DNA from: Amoebophrya sp. AT5.2
Lineage: Eukaryota; Sar; Dinophyceae; Syndiniales; Amoebophryaceae
Assembly (NCBI GenBank): GCA_005223375.1
Contig: RXOD01006455.1
Location: forward strand, 1 to 10,297
Direction: 5' to 3'
Length of the DNA stretch: 10,297 nucleotides
A program made the position numbers and the translations under genes. The notes beneath the pieces were generated by a model. It saw nothing but the letters and a program-made list of their open reading frames with translations, did not search any database and was not told the origin of the DNA. Shown piece after piece: positions 7,952-10,297 of the stretch (its first letter is position 1; each line of letters begins with the position of its first letter).

Positions 7952-9697
7952 TTTTACTATACTTGATGAAGTTCTTGAACTAACTCGGAGGGCACACATG
8001 CAGATCTGATCAAGCTAGCATTCTACAGCGAATATATCGAGATATCCGGCCGCAGTATACTAAGTATATGTTCATGTTGGCAGGCGTGGCTTGGCAGCAT
8101 CCGCAAGATGAGGTTTTATCTTCGTGCGCCACGTTTCGCCAGCCTTCTCTTCTGCGTCTGCCGGGAATCATCAAAGTGAAAGTTGAATCGACCTCGTGCC
8201 GTAGCATGCTGTTCGTTGCTAGAAATTTCTTGCGGTGATGTCTCTGGCTCTGCTCGTCTCTCTCAAACAAACGAAACAACTGTCTTGCTAACTAAGTGAC
8301 GCGGTAAAACCAATTGAAATCGATGAAATATTAATCATGTGGGTAGCAACTACAACGAATGACTATGACGCCTGCGCCTTCTCCCTGCATTGATTTGCAT
8401 TTGGTCCTTCACCTTATTTCGTGGTTGTGTAAGATCGGGTGAAGAACATTTCACGAGTATCCGCGGGAAAAAATCCTTTACGGCCGTGTCATGTTGTGAG
8501 AGCATTCACAGATTTAGATCTTCACTTTCTTTACAAGCCGAGAAAGAGGGAGGTGTTCCGGTGTCTTGCACTCGGACTCTCGCTCTCCACTCTTCTTGTT
8601 GAGGAGCCATGCATTCTGTTTTGATTTTCTTAGGACAACAAGAAATACATGAAACAAGAAAGGGAAATATAGTGGAAGCTGGCAGCTCCAGCTCGGACCC
8701 TAAATACTGGTGCTGGGCTGGAGGTCGCTTCACATGGCAAGCACGAAATGCCGGATCAGTAAGTAGTTCCGACCCTGCTCTGTCAGTTATTTGAACCTAG
8801 TACGAAGCGTTGACGTTTTGGTTTAAAAAAAAACTTCAAGCAGAGATCAGGGAGACCAATTTTCTGTTTCGCCCAGAGAAGCTACAACGCAAAAATTGCG
8901 CCAATAATGTGAAGCTGCTTAGAAGTTCGTACTTTTCCGTCCACTCGCTACTGCTTCGCTTCCTCTTTTCCCGAAAACAAAGGAGATACGAGCATTGATG
9001 GCAACTAAAGTCACGACGAGTACAAGCAACTATCACGAGCCGCGTTACTGAAATCGATTTTGTTGTTCTAGTACTTGTTCGGCTTCGGTGCCGACGGCAA
9101 ATTTACAAACAAAAAAATCATATTTCTCGAGGCTTGCTCTGCAGTGATCTAAAAATCCTCACATACTATCTAATCTTGGGTTTGAGTTTGTTGACGACGT
9201 GGCGTGTTCGCTTTCATATCTTGGCTTTGGTGTTGACTTCATTGTATATCCATCTGTATGAATTGTTTGCGGTTGCGCATCAGTTTCCGTCATGGTCGTG
9301 GTCAGGAGTTCGTGTCATAGCATCTCTGGCCCTTGATGTCATCAACTGCAACTCCTCCACGAACAAAAATTTGTTTTCGGGTGACGAAACGAGAACGACT
9401 CAGCGCCATACCAACCCCCACTTCAGAGGAAGCGCTAAGCGAACCCTTCACAGCACCTAGCTGCGGCTCAAGTCATTTCGTTTTCGCCCCAGTCTCTTCA
9501 GCTTCACGCACTAAAAGTAAACGTGGGCAAGAGCAACTTCTTTGACGTACTGGCCCTAGCCTTACATCAACACGGTCACAGCCCCAGCATTCACTTATTG
9601 GAACGTACTCTGTCACGCGTCTTGGGATTGCACTTTTTTCGCCGCCCACGGACAGCAATAGGGGACAGAAATTAAGGACAGGTAGAGGAGCGTAAGC
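7952..9697 (+). other. Long AT-richer spacer: 3' UTR, intergenic region and next promoter
   Basis: I find no convincing gene in about 1.75 kb. Only short open frames occur. The best is 8068-8238 (56 codons, MFMLAGVAWQHPQDEV...), which has ordinary codon use and no family match. Another, at 9134-9460, lacks an ATG and is hydrophobic mainly because the DNA is AT-rich. Small palindromes are present: ATATCGAGATAT near 8034, AGTATACT near 8054, an AGCTGG/CCAGCT hairpin near 8680, and a TCGGC/GCCGA hairpin near 9080. There is an A9 run near 8826. None has a context that suggests a specific function, and I saw no tRNA or AATAAA signal. Confidence 0.4.
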
Positions 9698-9826
9698 ATG
9701 GAGGTGAACTTGGATACAATTGGTGCGAAGCACTATGCGTCGCGGAACCACAACGATCTCCGACACGTCTGGCAGGCAGACAACACCGAGCGCAACCAGA
9801 TCGACTGGCTGCTCACGCTCAGGCAG
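9698..9826 (+). CDS. First exon of an unidentified gene (43 codons)
   Basis: The ATG at 9698 follows an in-frame stop (TAG at 9683-9685), so it is a true frame start, with A at -3 and G at +4. The 43 codons are rich in G/C third positions and give a soluble, Asn/His-rich N-terminus (MEVNLDTIGAKHYASRNHND...RNQIDWLLTLRQ). The exon ends in a strong donor, CAG|GTATAT. Read through, the frame stops three codons later (TGA at 9836). The junction is in phase 0. Acceptors at 9938 and 10175 both open a block in the matching phase. No family is recognised. It is short, so the call rests on the start context, donor and codon bias. Confidence 0.5.
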
Positions 9827-9938
9827 GTATATCCATGATCGTGAGTGAAGTCCGCCTCCACCTCACTATCACTACAAGTAGCTCTCTAGTAGCTTCTACT
9901 CATCTCCGGCGAGGAATGTTATTTTTTGTATGCTGCAG
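9827..9938 (+). other. Predicted intron (GTATAT...TGCTGCAG)
   Basis: This is a 112-base span from the donor CAG|GTATAT to the acceptor TTTTTTGTATGCTGCAG. The body is AT-richer and pyrimidine-rich with stops. Both flanking blocks are in phase 0. An alternative is one longer intron, 9827-10175, which ends at CTTCGCTCCCGCAG. Confidence 0.4.
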
Positions 9939-10297
9939 CCAGGAGCTGCACGACCACAGCAGCTGCACCTGCAGCAAGCAGTAAGCTCATCCCCGGCACA
10001 ACACGTATCAATGCATGGGCGTACTGCTTGTTCGTTGTTGCTATCTCTTCACGTTGCAGTACTGCTACTCGCTCTGATAACTACGGACCAGCACCGTATA
10101 ATGAATCGCCTCCATGAAGATTATATTTATTGCACGAAATTCGATCGAATACGAATTCCTCCTTCGCTCCCGCAGCATTACCCGCGGAAGCAGCAGACAC
10201 GAAACTCGAGCGGTGAGTTCGTCGCACACGAGCCCCGGCAGAAGGCCTCCCACACGACGCCGCCGGAGGAGGGACCCTACCAGTCCAGATGGCGAAG
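9939..10297 (+). CDS. Partial downstream exon, or start of a gene with a signal/anchor segment (runs off edge)
   Basis: Frame 3 is open from the acceptor at 9938 to the end of the window. The first part is Gln-rich. An in-frame ATG at 10011 begins a stretch shaped like a signal peptide or type II anchor (MHGRTACSLLLSLHVAVLLLALITT), followed by a polar, basic region. Another in-frame ATG lies at 9930. Two readings are possible. It may be exon 2 of the gene starting at 9698, which joins in phase 0, or the 5' end of a separate secreted or membrane protein gene. Within it, GTAAGC at 9981 and CTCCCGCAG at 10175 delimit a 195-base segment divisible by three, so the hydrophobic segment may be intronic. 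The part after 10176 (HYPRKQQTRN...PYQSRWR) is the most GC-rich and the likeliest to be exon. Confidence 0.4.

Noticed and set aside
8195..8215. CCGTAGC motif resembling the start of the dinoflagellate spliced leader
   Set aside because: Only about seven bases match and the rest of the leader is absent. This is too short to indicate a leader relic or to assign the organism.
9134..9460. Hydrophobic 108-codon frame with apparent membrane segments
   Set aside because: It has no ATG start (TTG only), lies in AT-rich spacer where hydrophobic codons arise by composition, and shows no coding third-position bias.
9473..9766. Minus-strand ORF of 97 codons
   Set aside because: It overlaps the better supported + strand first exon at 9698-9826 and has no recognisable content.
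1..10297. Search for CRISPR arrays, insertion sequences, tRNA or rRNA genes, and bacterial operon signals
   Set aside because: No spaced direct repeats, transposase motifs, tRNA arms, rRNA sequence or Shine-Dalgarno-led gene series were seen. The window is eukaryotic in structure.

Overview
The window looks like nuclear DNA of a unicellular eukaryote. GC-rich coding blocks alternate with AT-richer stretches that carry GT...AG intron signals. Starts have an A at -3 and a G at +4 instead of Shine-Dalgarno sites, and the one gene family I recognise with confidence (Piezo) is eukaryotic. I cannot fix the lineage. A gene-dense protist with short introns, such as an alveolate, would fit, but that is a guess. 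All supported genes are on the + strand.

Layout. (1) 1-1449 is the 3' end of a Piezo mechanosensitive cation channel gene: extracellular cap, pore-lining inner helix and cytosolic C-terminal domain. Its 5' part lies off the left edge. (2) 1450-2427 has no convincing gene, apart from an open 40-codon continuation just after the Piezo stop and a good 3' splice site near 2262. (3) 2428-7951 holds three long + strand open blocks. I read them as one three-exon gene, because two GT...AG introns (2973-3221 and 5462-5768) join them with reading frame preserved at both junctions. The predicted product is about 1,655 residues. It has a signal-peptide-like N-terminus, a helical middle with weak Pumilio-like repeat signatures, three 45-residue tandem repeats, and a long disordered Ser/Pro/Ala-rich tail. 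I do not recognise it as a whole. (4) 7952-9697 is about 1.7 kb of AT-richer sequence, read as 3' UTR, intergenic spacer and the next promoter. (5) 9698-10297 is the 5' end of another gene. A 43-codon first exon ends in a clear splice donor, and a second open block runs off the right edge. That second block contains a hydrophobic signal or anchor segment that lies inside an optional in-frame intron.

Nothing ties these genes into one pathway. The most notable points are a Piezo gene with an enlarged, low-complexity cap; a large uncharacterised repeat protein whose N-terminal exon has an alternative frame-preserving acceptor; and a possible splice-controlled membrane segment at the right edge. 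All exon joins are inferred from frame and splice signals, with no transcript evidence.
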